This document shows, one piece after another, positions 13,301 through 25,800 of a stretch of 64,000 nt of DNA (position 1 is the first letter of the stretch; each line of letters begins with the position of its first letter). The notes under the pieces were generated by a model. That model had not been told where the DNA came from. It was given only the letters and a program-made list of their open reading frames with translations, and searched no databases. Source of the DNA: Ailurus styani (taxonomy: Eukaryota > Chordata > Mammalia > Carnivora > Ailuridae); NCBI GenBank assembly GCA_002007465.1, contig LNAC01000018.1:7306913-7370912 (forward strand). The letters are read 5' to 3'. Position numbers and translations under genes: made by a program.

Positions 13301-16300
13301 CTGTATAGCCTCTGCCACTTTTCTGTAAATGTGAAAGCATTCCAAAATAAAAGGTTTATTAAAAAATAAAACAACAAAAAAAAATCCAAACATGCACAGT
13401 ATTCCAACCTTTTTAAATCATGTAAGGAAGATACAGAAAAGCACAAGTTTTTTATGTTTGTTTGTTTGTTTTTAATACTTGTTATAAAGAATAGCTCTGT
13501 GCCGACCAGGAAGTAAGAAAACAAACCTCTTACAAACTACTGGTAGGGTTGCAAACTGTAAAGCCTTTCTGGAAAGAAAGTTCACACACACACACACACT
13601 TGTACATACTTATTCATCCAGAAATTCCAATTATATATAGCCCTCCAAAAAAACCAACATAAAAGTTACTGTAATGTTATTTTTGTTAAAGCAAAACTAA
13701 GAAGCAGACCAAAAAACTTGGAAATGACCTACATGTCTACCTAAAAATAACTGGCTAAGTAAATTACGATAGAATTCCATAGAGTAGAATATTATGCTGC
13801 CATTAAAAAGATTAGCATATAGGTGAACATGAAAAATGTCTTTAAGACATATTAAGAGAAAAAGGTTGCAGAAGAGTATAAATGATGCAATTTATATAAA
13901 AAAGATGGTGCTACACACACACACACACACACATGCACACACAAGCAAGCATATGAGACTGTAGGAAGAACAAAAATTTCCAGACATGTAAAAGAGAAAT
14001 TGGTGAGTTGCCAAATCTGGAGATTTAGATGGGATAGAGACGGCTTGGGTCTGGGGAGACTTTTCAACTGATGGACTGAAAGTTGCATTGTATCCATCAT
14101 AAATTTTCTATATAGTATGATGTTTGACCATCTGAAAACAACCCTCTGGCTTACAGAGAGACTGCCCTTCTGAAGGCTAGCCCAACTTTTAGGGATACCA
14201 AAGGTTCAGCCAGGTACACCCTTTGATGCACAAACTAACCAGCCAGGAGCCACACGTCCCCTATGGGGCCAGTACAGCCCTCGAGGCAATATCCTTAGGC
14301 CTCAATCATCCCAGGGCCTGATATCAGGCGACTAGGAAGAGCCTGCTGAAAATAGTCAAACTAAGCAGTCTTAAGTTGTTCACCCTGCCCTGCCTTGCCT
14401 TTCAAATGGAAACCCGATAAAGGCCACAACCTAAGCTCTCCCCCTCACTCCTGTCTTTGTCAACCTGACCAAACCCAATGCTTCCCCTGGGACAGCGCAT
14501 GGCACGTAGTGGCCCTCTCTCTGGGACCTGTGACTAGAATACAGTTTTCCTTCCAAGCTGTCTCCTCCTGTGGCTGCATCTTTACCCATGCCACATCCAG
14601 CATGTTCCTTCAAACAAATGGGACTTGCCAAGAAGTTATTTAAAAAGGCTAGTTAATGAACTCTTGAAGTGTTGCTAAGGAAGGGCCTATCAGGAGCCTT
14701 CCATCTTTCTCCCTGCCTCGGTGAGGAAGTCTCTGACAGAGGCTGAGGACAACCCGCCCTGGCCAGGCAGCCGTCACCTTTCTTGCCATCGTCCCCACAA
14801 GGGAACCCCAAGGGGACCCATCCACCCACGGCATCGCCCCTCACCAGCATCGCCCATGGAGCTGAAGATGCTCTCGGTGACACACATGATGGTGTCGGTG
14901 GCCTGGTCGTAGCGGCCGATGGGCTCGCCGCGGCTGGCGAACTGTCGCACGTGCTGCAGGAGATCGTGCAGGGCCTGGCTGACCACGCTGGCCGCCGCGC
15001 TGACCTGCTTCAGGAGCTCGCTGTCGTCGGTGGCCGCTTGGCAGGCACGGACACAGTTCTCCACTGAGCGGTCCACGAGCTTCCCTGCTTCAATCAGCTG
15101 CTCCTGGCACACGGGGGAGCTGATGGTGGGGCTCACCACCTAAAGTGAGATGGGAGCAGGTCTGGAGCACTGAAGGTCAATTCTCGGTCCTCTCTGTGCC
15201 CTCTCATTTCCATCAAGTCCCTTCTTGCTCTGTGCCTCACTTCTCTGCTTAGAGGACCAAGGATTATACTAAACCACCACTACAGTTTCTCATACTTCAC
15301 AGTTTCACTCTATCTTGGTGACTTTTTGATGCCCACGAATTTTTATCTTCATAAGTGATACGTAACTATGCTATTGACTACTTCCATAGAGAGAAATTTC
15401 TGGTATTGATGTCATGCCTCCTCCTTTTAGGAACCTCTAACTTGAGTCCTCTGAACGAAGATAACAAGACTGTCTAAGGGAACTGTATTTCTTTTCCAGA
15501 GACATCTGGAACATCTTGGTACTTTAAAGAACAGGGGGATTCTGTCAGTTTTCTGTGGGCACTTGGAGAGCTCATGAGGAAAGCAGGAGTGATACCATCA
15601 GGACTCCTCCTTCTGACACTACAAATCCCACCACAGGATAGGACATGCCAGGCTAAGCTGGTCATGGATCTATATAAGATAATGTCATCAAGTTGAGAAA
15701 ATGGACACCTCCCATCTTCAGATGCATGAACACATGGCAGTGAGGAAAGGGTACGTGAAATCTGACAGGCCTGAGATTACCCTGGTTCTGCCACGGAGGA
15801 CTTCTGGGGCCTCAAGCCACTTGTGAATATTTAGGGGCCTCAGTTCCCTGTTCAGCAAACTGGGGATGATGTGCTCCACAAGGTGGAGTTTGACACCCAG
15901 TGTCGCACATTGTAATGGGCAACAATGAACTTAGACCTGATTATCCTCACTCTGACACTGTACAGCACAGGAGGGGCGCTCCCGAATCGGCAGATTATCT
16001 ATGAACCCATGCAGGATGCTCTACTATGTTTCTGTGCAATGCAAGAACTCTTTGTGTACAGGTGTAAAGAAGACACACTGAGAAGTCCAAAGGGGAGACA
16101 CAGTGATCTACAAGCAGAAATGGCTATTAGACACAGACAGGGACCCCTGCCTGAGGACTTGAGCAAAGAACAAATGATAAAAGCACAATGGGGCAGTTAA
16201 TGCCAAAATCCTATTGTGTTATCTTGATGACACCTGAAGGAAGCTCTAAGTCTCAGACAATTTTACCAAATTCTGTCTCTGGCCGGCCCCAGTGACTGGA

Positions 16301-19300
16301 GCCAGACCAGAGCATGTGACGCTTGGAGGAACGGGGCGGCAAAGCCGGCTGGCTTACCTTGGCACACGCCACAAGCTGGGAGGTAGAGAGGGCACACTGG
16401 GTGGCAGCAGCAATCACCCTGTTCTGTAGGACCGTGTCTTCAGCTACTTGGGCAACATTCTTCGCCTTTAATACCAACATGGCAGCAGCATTGGCGACAG
16501 CTTTGGCCAAACTCATTAAAACATCCTAAGACGGGGAATAAAAACTGGTCATTTACTTTTTTTAAATCCCCCCTTACAGCCTAGAAATAAAACATGGTGT
16601 CCGCTTAAACATTTCATTAAAATTCTGTTTGAACTTTTTCTTACTGGTCCTTCCTAAGACACTTATTTTTCTGAAATGTCAACTCGCCCTTAAACGTAAT
16701 TGAAGAAAGAGACTTGTGTCCTAATGACCTAGTCTCCTATACATTAAGTAGCATAAGGTTTCAATCTAAAATAGGCTGATTCCAGGGGAGGGTTTTTATT
16801 TTAACCACTGATTCACATTCATGTACTTCTCCAACACTAAGAGTCTTGATTAAGTCTCTTGAATATGTGGTCGGTGCAGTAGCTCAAGAAAAGCTGAAAA
16901 TATATCCAGATACCATAAATACAACATGCTGCAGAAAGGATAGAATTCATGGCCTCCAAGCCGTCATGTCCCGCTGTCACTTCAAAATTTATCATTTGGA
17001 TTTCCACTTTGCACAAGGATCCAAGGTACCATCAGAAATTCAGCCACATCTCTGCCTCCAGAGGGCAATGTTGGACACGCACAGACAATACCTACAGCTC
17101 AAGAGTCAAGGAGTACTCTGAACATAAGTTATTCTCAGTGTTCTGCAGTCTTCTGGATAGGGATTAAATTATTACGAGAAGTGGAAAGGGAGCCTGCATA
17201 AATAAACTAGCTATGAGCTACGACCTCACTGAAGATGCAAAGAGCTTTGAGCCTTCAGAGATGAGTTTATGCTTTGACTCAACAAAAGGCATTCTGTCTG
17301 CAGGATGGAGAATCCTTTGATTTAGCCCACCAGATTTGTCACCCATCTGTGTGACCTGAAAAATAACGACTGTTACCATTTCATTTGCTTCTTTGCTTTT
17401 AATATTGAAGGTAGTTTATTTGGTTTGGAAATGCCTTCCCAAACACATCCCAAACATATGAGCCATTTTTATTTTGAACAAACTTGTCAAGTCCTTCTCC
17501 CAGAGGAAATGTGGTCAGAAGTCTTTATTAATTCATCAGATAATGAAAAGCACTTTTGATTCTGAATGCAAAGGGCACCCACAGAGTCTTTACAAGGAGA
17601 TATTTTATGAGAAGATGTATTGGAGAGAGTGTTCAGCCTGCACAATGTTACACAGAGCAAAAACTATATGCTATCCAGGCAAATCAGAAACCCACAAACC
17701 TACCACATAAACCGATTTCAAAATGGACGAAAACCAAATAGTCTTAAAGAAATAGTTTAGTTCAGTCTTTCTTTTAGGTCTCTAATGTTTATTAGATGTC
17801 CAAGGAAAAAGCAAAGCCTCCAAAAGTTTAAGATGCTTTTAGGATCTGATTGACATTTGCCTGCCATGCAACTTTTAGAAACTGTTCCCAACATGGCCTG
17901 TGCAGTTACAGTTCTTGAACACCTATCCTGATGCTCAGCGAACACTCAACGTGAATGTCACAAATTATTTACAAGATTTTTAAAAATATCTTCCCAAAGT
18001 GGGTCACAGTACTCTTTCACTAGATATGAATTCGTCTTTTCACAGAGGGACCAAGATCTGATCATGTAGACTCGTGATTGTTCTAAAGGGCTTTGTTAGA
18101 CTCATTTAAAGAAATCCTGTTCCTCCTGTTAATTTTGTCCAAAAAAAATACAGTTAGAAAAAGAACGTGATACGACAGCCACAGTTGCTGACAAGGCCTT
18201 TGTCAAACCTTTCAACAAGACCATGATTATGTAGCCCGTGTAAAATAAATCTTTGTTAACTCTGGGAACATGCAGTACATTGAGAACCCAAGAAAAGTGC
18301 TGAGATAAGATCTCGAGAATCGGAAAAATAGTGCGCAAGAAATCCAACGTCAGTAAGCCAGGGGCTACTCATAACTGGAGGAGGAGGGTGCTGCACTGAC
18401 GTTTGCCCAGAGATCTTACAGAAGCAGAAAGCACTCAAGTCACGTCTTTTCCTGGCACGAAAGCCTCTTCAGGACCATACCATGAACCTGAACCTGCTTT
18501 CCTAGCACGTCCAAATACGAACAACAGGAAGCAGAGTTTACATTCGTATGTGATGATAACCGTCCGTCAAAGACATAAAGAAACGAAAAAGTCTTCAGCA
18601 AGCCAAGATGCATGCAATGTCTTCAGGAAGAACTGTGACTTTCTTGTCAACCATTTCAAACACTCTGGGGAAAGTGGTCATATTTTTTGAGGAAAGTCAG
18701 TTGACCATTTCACATTAGTGAAGACAAGTAAACCAACAGCTGAATGTCATATCTACCTATTCCTAAGCAAGTGCCTGCCTACAAAGAATTTCCTACTTTA
18801 ATACAAAAAGCAACAGCCAATACAAGGGCAGTTTGGGGATCTGGCTCAGGGGAAGTCAGGACAGGGTCACGGTTTGCTGGAATTTAGTGTGATGTATTTA
18901 TGTGGTCTGTCGTCAATTCTCTCTGAAGCGAAATTACTACTAGCCATCCCAGCAGAGAAATGGTTTCCAGGGATACTGCTACCCCCCATTATGGGGCTCA
19001 CCCTCCATCAAGACAAGAACCTTCAAGCACAGACAGTCTTACTGCATTACAGGACATGAATGAGTCCTCTGGCCCCAGCACACAGGTGTGTGGAAAGTAG
19101 AGAAGAAACAAACTCATCTACGGATGTGAGTTCCATGTATGACAACATGTGTGCCCAAGTCTTAGCGTAACTCACACATCTTGTGCAGATGGAGTTGGGT
19201 AGTTCCAGAGAACACAGCGTACAGAACTGCTACTCGTGAAGCAAGAAACTTGAATTCTATGCTAAAGCTGAATGGCCCTTTTATTCTGAATGCAGCAGAA

Positions 19301-22300
19301 TTCCACACAAGGGAACCTGACATAGGATTTGGAAAAGGGCACCTTCCAGAGAACCAGGGCTCCAACAGTAAGTTGAATTAGAATGTAGTTACACACTACT
19401 TAAAATTTGGTCTTAAGAAGAGGAGAGAGGCATGAAGGGCATCTGCCCGCAAGGACATGAGAGGACAATCTCAGCGTAGCCTGGAGTTCCCCTTGTCTGT
19501 GGCGGCTGGGAGCGGAGGCAGACGAGCTGAGCTCCTATCTGAGCTGACAGCGCATCACGCAGGCCATATGCAGGGGCTACGGCTGGGCAGCAGAGGACGA
19601 GCAGCACATATCCATGGTACGCAACAAGAAGGGTGACAGAAAAAAGCCCCCACTACGCTGCTTTTGGATATGACACAGACAACAGACCCATCTCTGACCA
19701 CGAAGGAGAGCCCATGCTGTGTGTGAGCACAGTGTACGGAGGAGGGCACGTTTCCTCTCTTTCTTTGCAGACTCCAGAATAATGCAGTTAAAAACTGCCT
19801 CCAGAAGACGAAACAAGACTGGCCACGAGTCGATAATTATAGAGATTCGATGGCAGACACAAGGGAGTTCGCGGCACCATTCCCTCCACTTTTGTGTTTA
19901 ATGAACGTCCAGCATATTGACTAGTGAGAATAGCTGAGTGAGTGCTTTACAACAATGATGCATGGTATGATGGGAAGTGAGTTTTTTTAATTCAGAATTT
20001 AAGAAAAATTGACAAAGGCCCCACCCCCAAGAAAATCCACCTCAATCTTATTCTTGACAGCCCAAAGAAGATTTGGTTTTTCATACATTCTCTCTGTTTA
20101 GATCTAGACCATCCCAACATTATGGGCTGCAAATATCTTACTTGGAATCGCTCATCAGTCTCGTTCTCTCCAATCTGTCTCAGAAGATCCCCACTGGCTT
20201 GTCCAATGCTTCCAGCAGCAGTCAAAACTGTCTGTCGAGGCTAGAAAACACACACATTGGTTGGCGAGAAAATGCATTTCCTCCACGGGGCCATCAGACA
20301 GCAGGGCAGCAAAAGGAATCCTGAGGGATCGGCTTCCTCCTGCACCTCGATGAGAGTCTATCTGCCAGATGGGAGACCTAAATATCCCAGATGAATCTGT
20401 GCAAAGGGGGTGGCTGGGTGGCTCAGTCGGTTAAGCGGCTGCCTTCGGCTCAGGTCATGATCCCAGGGTCCTGGGATTGAGCCCCACATTGGCCTCCCTG
20501 CTCAGTGGGGAGCCTGCTTCTCCCTCTCCCTCCCACTTGTGCTCTGTCAAATAAATAAATAAAATCTTAAAAAAAAATCTGTGCAAGGAAATGCCTGATG
20601 TCTCACAAACCAGTCATAGGTGGATCGATTTGAAATGTTCAATCAATGAATCTTGCTCAGCTGGTAGGAAGGTGATATGCACTTTACGGAAATTAGGGCA
20701 CCAACTTGTGTCCTCTTCAAATGTGTATTGACTGTGTGTGTTTCTGAGGTTAAATCTAACCAACTACCCTGGGGCGAGGGGACAGGGAGGTTTCCTACTA
20801 GCAGCTCAACCAGTCCCAAAAGTTGAACCATAGATTCTGTACCCAGTTCACCAATTCCAAAGCCCCACGACCTGCGAACATGCCCCACCAGGATGGAAGG
20901 AACAGCTTCAGGGCAGGAGCCCTGTAGGACTCAAGGCCGCACCTGCCTCAACAGAACCTGGGTGACCACGTGCCCCAAGAGCTCACCTCTCCAGAAGTAG
21001 GCTGCACAGCTTTCAGCAGATCTGACACTGCCCCCGCGAGGGCCCTTGCAGCTCTGAGCAGGTCCTCCCCACTGCCCACCTCGTCGTCCATCAGAGCCGC
21101 CAAGAGCTTCACGCCCTTAGACATCTCCGTCAGGTTGGAAGAAATGGTGGTGATTGCACATCCTACTGCTGTGTAGTCAGTGTCTGCAGGGTCACCTGGG
21201 ACAGAGAAGGGTCATCACCATCACAGGACGGTGGTGAAGGGTGAGGAGAGCCCAGATGGTGCGGGCATTAGCCGTCACTCTGCGGGAGTTGGGCACAAAG
21301 CTACACGCGCACAGCGTAGACACCTGGCTCCCTGGCTCCGAGGAGCTGCTCCTCCCTAGTACTTTCGTCCCAAGGCCTCCTACTCTGCAATACTGAGCAC
21401 GAGCCCCTGGACAGTTCTAAAGAAAGTCTCGACATTCCAGGGCCCTTTCTGTTAGGTGCCTGTCAGCAGCTGAGGCACTGAAATGCTGCACGGAGAAGCT
21501 GAGACATTGGCAGGCTCACATGACGGTGCACGGTGTCATGATACTACTGTGGGACAAGACAGATGGGGGCCCGTGTGATGGAGCTACCCCTCCGAGACCC
21601 GTCTGAGACTGTAAGCTCCCAGAAGGGAGAAACCAGCTCCCGTACACTTCACAGTCCGTCCCGCAGACCAGTGAACAATGAGCAGAGCTACAAAAGGCTT
21701 GTTGAAGGATGCATGATATCAACAGAAAGGAATGAGATGCTCCCCACCTTTCTCCTGGGTCAGTGTGAAGGAGTGCCTGGAGCGCTCAGAGTGCCTAAAA
21801 ATAGACTATCCCCTCATCCTCTGAAAATCTGTTGTTTCAATCAAAGAATAGTGATTGTTTCTAAAGCAAAACCACAACACAGCACAAAGCCCTCAGAGAC
21901 TCACCAGCAGTGAGGTTAACTACTGAAGCCGTTCCAGCTGTGATCGCATCGACCTGAGAGTGGATTTCGTGCTTGGACTCATCGACTTTATTCTGAACCC
22001 ACACCCGCGACGCCTGCAAAACCAGACAAGGGCATGACACAGTCACTGCATGGGACTGTCCAGGACACCAGAGACGTCATGCCATAAAATGAGACTAGCA
22101 TTTTGTCCTGGGTCAGCACCAAAGAGGCCCTCCAGTCATCTTAAGCAAGGTCATTAACAGGCCCCTGGCCATTCACTGATGCCGAAGGGCATGGAAATCC
22201 TCCATGCTGCCTCCACTGTTTCTTCTTGAGCTTTCGGGATCTTAGGAAAAGTTCTATGTGGTTTTATTTAGGTAAATTTAATAAAAAATGAGAATTAATG

Positions 22301-22846
22301 TCTCATAATAATACTGCACTCCAGCACCAACAACTGTTGCTAACTTCCACCTTGTAAAAAACGAGAGAGCGGGGTTAGAATTAGAGTTAGAATTGCAGCT
22401 CATGAGTGTTCTCACAAGTCGGCATAAAGATTGTCTCTTACTAACACGAATGTCGTGTCGATGTGGCACCTTTCCTGGTAGGGCTGGGGGGTGATGGGTC
22501 GAGACCTCTGTTCTAGATCCAGCTCTATCACTGACAAGTGACATGACCTCGGGCAAATTATACTAGGTCCTGTGCCTCACATTTCTTCTACTTCAGGAAT
22601 TCAGTGGTCTTTACAAACCTTTCCAGATCTTATACTTTGTGTTTGTTGGAACCTATACACAGCAAATTCTCTATTTCCTGGCATTTCTGGACTTAGCCAA
22701 CAAGAGATCATTTCCGTTCATAAGGATGACCTGTGGTAACAGACGATGCTGATTTGCTTCCCAAAACATCCCAAAAATATGCATTGAGATTTAGGATGTG
22801 TCTAGCACTAATCATATATATATATACACACACACATATGTACGTG

Positions 22847-22894
<48 letters not shown>

Positions 22895-25800
22895 CCAATG
22901 CTTTAGAAATTGGTGAAGCAGGATTGTTAAGTCTAAATATTTAAAAACCATTTCACAATAGTGAATATGGGAGGGTGTCTGCCTTATGTATTTTCACTCT
23001 GAAGACGGCCCATGAAGAATGTTTCATGATTTCAGGCACTTGGGATACAAAGTATTGAGTATAACAGCCCCCGCAGGTAGACAAGCAAGCAAATGAAAAT
23101 GACAGCATTCAGGGAGGACCTGGAGGGCAGTTACCCTGGTGGGGCAAGATAGGGTGACATAGCGCACCTTGGCCCTGGCCTGGGATGGCCCGGTCAGTCC
23201 TCATGGCATGGTTTTCAGGCCTGATTACACATTAGAACCACCTGGGGAGATGAAACAAGCAGGCCCCACCCTCCATGAGAAGACTTTTTGTGGCTTGAGC
23301 TGGGCTTCAGGCTTGGTTCTTTAAGCTCCACAGGTAATTCTAACATGTAAAGCAGGGGTGAGAAGGACAGTGCCAGCTAGTGCTTCATCAACTTTAATGT
23401 GTACACCAAACAGCTGGAAGTCCACAAAAATGCAGATTCTGATTCAGAAGGTTGGGGGAAGGCCTAAAATTCCACACCTCTCAAGAGATCTCATGTATTG
23501 CCAATGCTGCTGGCCTGTGGGCCGCAGTCTGAGTAGGAAGGGGCTAGGTAATTTCATGCAGCAGCACCTACAGAAAGGCAGCTAATTACCCTGCCCTGCT
23601 GAGGAGCTGAATGGTAATGCAGTGGTTCTCAACATATGGTTCCCGAGACAGCAGTGGAGCACCTGAGGACCTGTTGTAAATGCAAAAGTCTCAGGCCCTA
23701 CCCCAGACCTACTGAGTCAGAAAAGAGGGGGATGAAGCCCAGCAATCTGTTTTAACAAGACTTCAGGTGACTGATGCATGCTAACATTTGAGAAGCACTG
23801 ATAATAACAGCTAATAGTCACTGAGCTCTCATATGTGTTATACAGTGTGTTAAGAACTCTGCACACAACTGGATTACCATGTTTTCCTAAGGACCCCATG
23901 CATACATGACAAAATTGAAGCTTATAGAGAGTAAGTTGTCTGGATTCACATTGACAATAGCAGTGGAACTGGGATTTGAACCCAGATCATGTGACTCCAG
24001 GGTCCAAGTTCTTGGCCCTTGAGAGGTAGCCAAGTATAGTGAGTGGGGTACCACCTCACTATAAAGACTCCATATATTGGGGGGAAAAAAACCATTGTTT
24101 CCATTTCACCTGGCTGGATAAAATTTATGCAGCTGAATGCAAACAGAATGCAAAGCCATGCTTTGTGCCAGGCAGAGACACTGAATGACAACCATGAACA
24201 ATATTTACCATATCCTGGCCGAGGGGTGGCAGTGAATCCAGCTCGCTGAGGTCGTCCTGGGCCTGCTGGACAGCATGCATGCTTGTGTTGATGGTCCCCA
24301 TCAGGGCCTGCTGGGCCGAAGTCTGCAAAGGCAGATGACCACAAGGCTCTCATAACCTCTCTCCTGGGACTGACACCACCCTCTACACAAAACAAGGCCA
24401 AACCGAACTCCAGGCTCAAGACAGAGAGGGCCGCAGTGTGTCTCAACAACCCCAAGCACCTCCCACTGCAAGCAGGGGGCGGGGAAACAGAGGTTGTATG
24501 AATAGAATGCTCAATATGGGCATATGCCATAGAGAGGTTATGATCAAGAGAGTGTGGAGAGCTTAATTAGCTGACCACAAGACTTGGAAAGAGTCCTTTC
24601 AGGGAAGCCACTCCACTCTTTGAGTAGGGAGGACAACAGAGCTCGTGCATAGGAAACGTGTTACACCCCAGAACTGTGCTTACTAAGTAAGAAAGGATTG
24701 CACCCAAACCTACAGTCAACACGTTTCTTCAGAGTCAAATTACTTCTGTGCTTTCAGGCTTTTCAGCTTTTATAAAGTTCTTCCCCAGCAGCGCCTGACT
24801 GCTGAGCAGGCAGACCAGCAGTGGCAAGAGGCAACAATCCGCTCTGGGGAGATCTATTTCTAAGACCCGCCGAGGGCTACCCTGGGCTAATGAGCAGCAT
24901 GGTGCTGTCAAGGCAGGGAAGCAGGGCTCTACTCTCTGTATCACCAGACACATGGAGAGGTCATGGTTGCCCTCCAGCCAGCAAGGATACCCGCGATCCT
25001 GCACAGGGACTAAGACACCCCATTTAAAGAGAGCACCGGGGAGCCAGGCACTGGGACCACACAGCGAAGAGCCATGGCTCAGAGGGGAACGGGTGAGAAA
25101 GTGATGAGCACACAAGCTCTCCCCAGGGCTGGTGTCTCTCCCCACCCATCAAAGGCAGCCTACTGACACCCAAGGCCAGCATGGGGGAAGCCTCACCAGT
25201 GGGGGCATGTGCCCTCGGTGCATCTGCCCAACCATGACCTGCTGCTGCGGTGAGGGCATGCTGCCCACGTTGAAGGTCTCGGGCCCGCTGGAGCCCGAGC
25301 GCATCACGGCGGGCAGCGCCACAGAGCCGTGCTCCACCTTCCCAGCCCGATTGAACTGCTGCTGCAAGATGGTGGACCTACAGGGGACAGGGGTTTGGTC
25401 ACTGGGGGGTGGCCACTCACATACAGTGTAATGATAAGACACCATACGTGTCACAGCTGTTTGCTGCGTTACGCTATGGAGACCAATACAAAAGAGGTAT
25501 ATACAAACAGAACTGTGAATGAGGCAGCACCAAAATCCTCAGAAAAATCCTGAGATGAATCTTTTTATAGTTATTAATACAAATAACCATTCCCAGCAGG
25601 TTCATATTGCAATCAGCTCTGCTTAAGAATCTCCCACCATCGTTATGTTTCTGTAACGATGACGTTCCAGGTGTACGTAAAAGTTTTGGGTACATTGATC
25701 TATTAGTAAATTCCACTTGAAATAGCATTCATTCAACAAATATCTCCTGTGGGCCAGGTTCTAGTCTAGGCGTCGGGGACATAGGTCATTTAGCCTTGGA

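Larger units (their letters stand above)
12286..14844. other. TLN2 intron, 2.6 kb
   Basis: Between the exons at 14845 and 12119. Its middle is two old L1 pieces. The 14110-14640 part is pyrimidine-rich, AT-poor sequence that resembles an old repeat but which I cannot assign. Confidence 0.75.
22014..24208. other. TLN2 intron, 2.2 kb, packed with ancient repeats
   Basis: Between the R1 exons at 24209 and 21905. Two MIR pieces, three MER5-type elements and a compound microsatellite fill more than half of it. Confidence 0.8.

Noticed and set aside
23946..24530. 194-codon minus-strand reading frame
   Set aside because: It overlaps the talin exon 24209-24322 in a different frame and a MIR. Chance frame.
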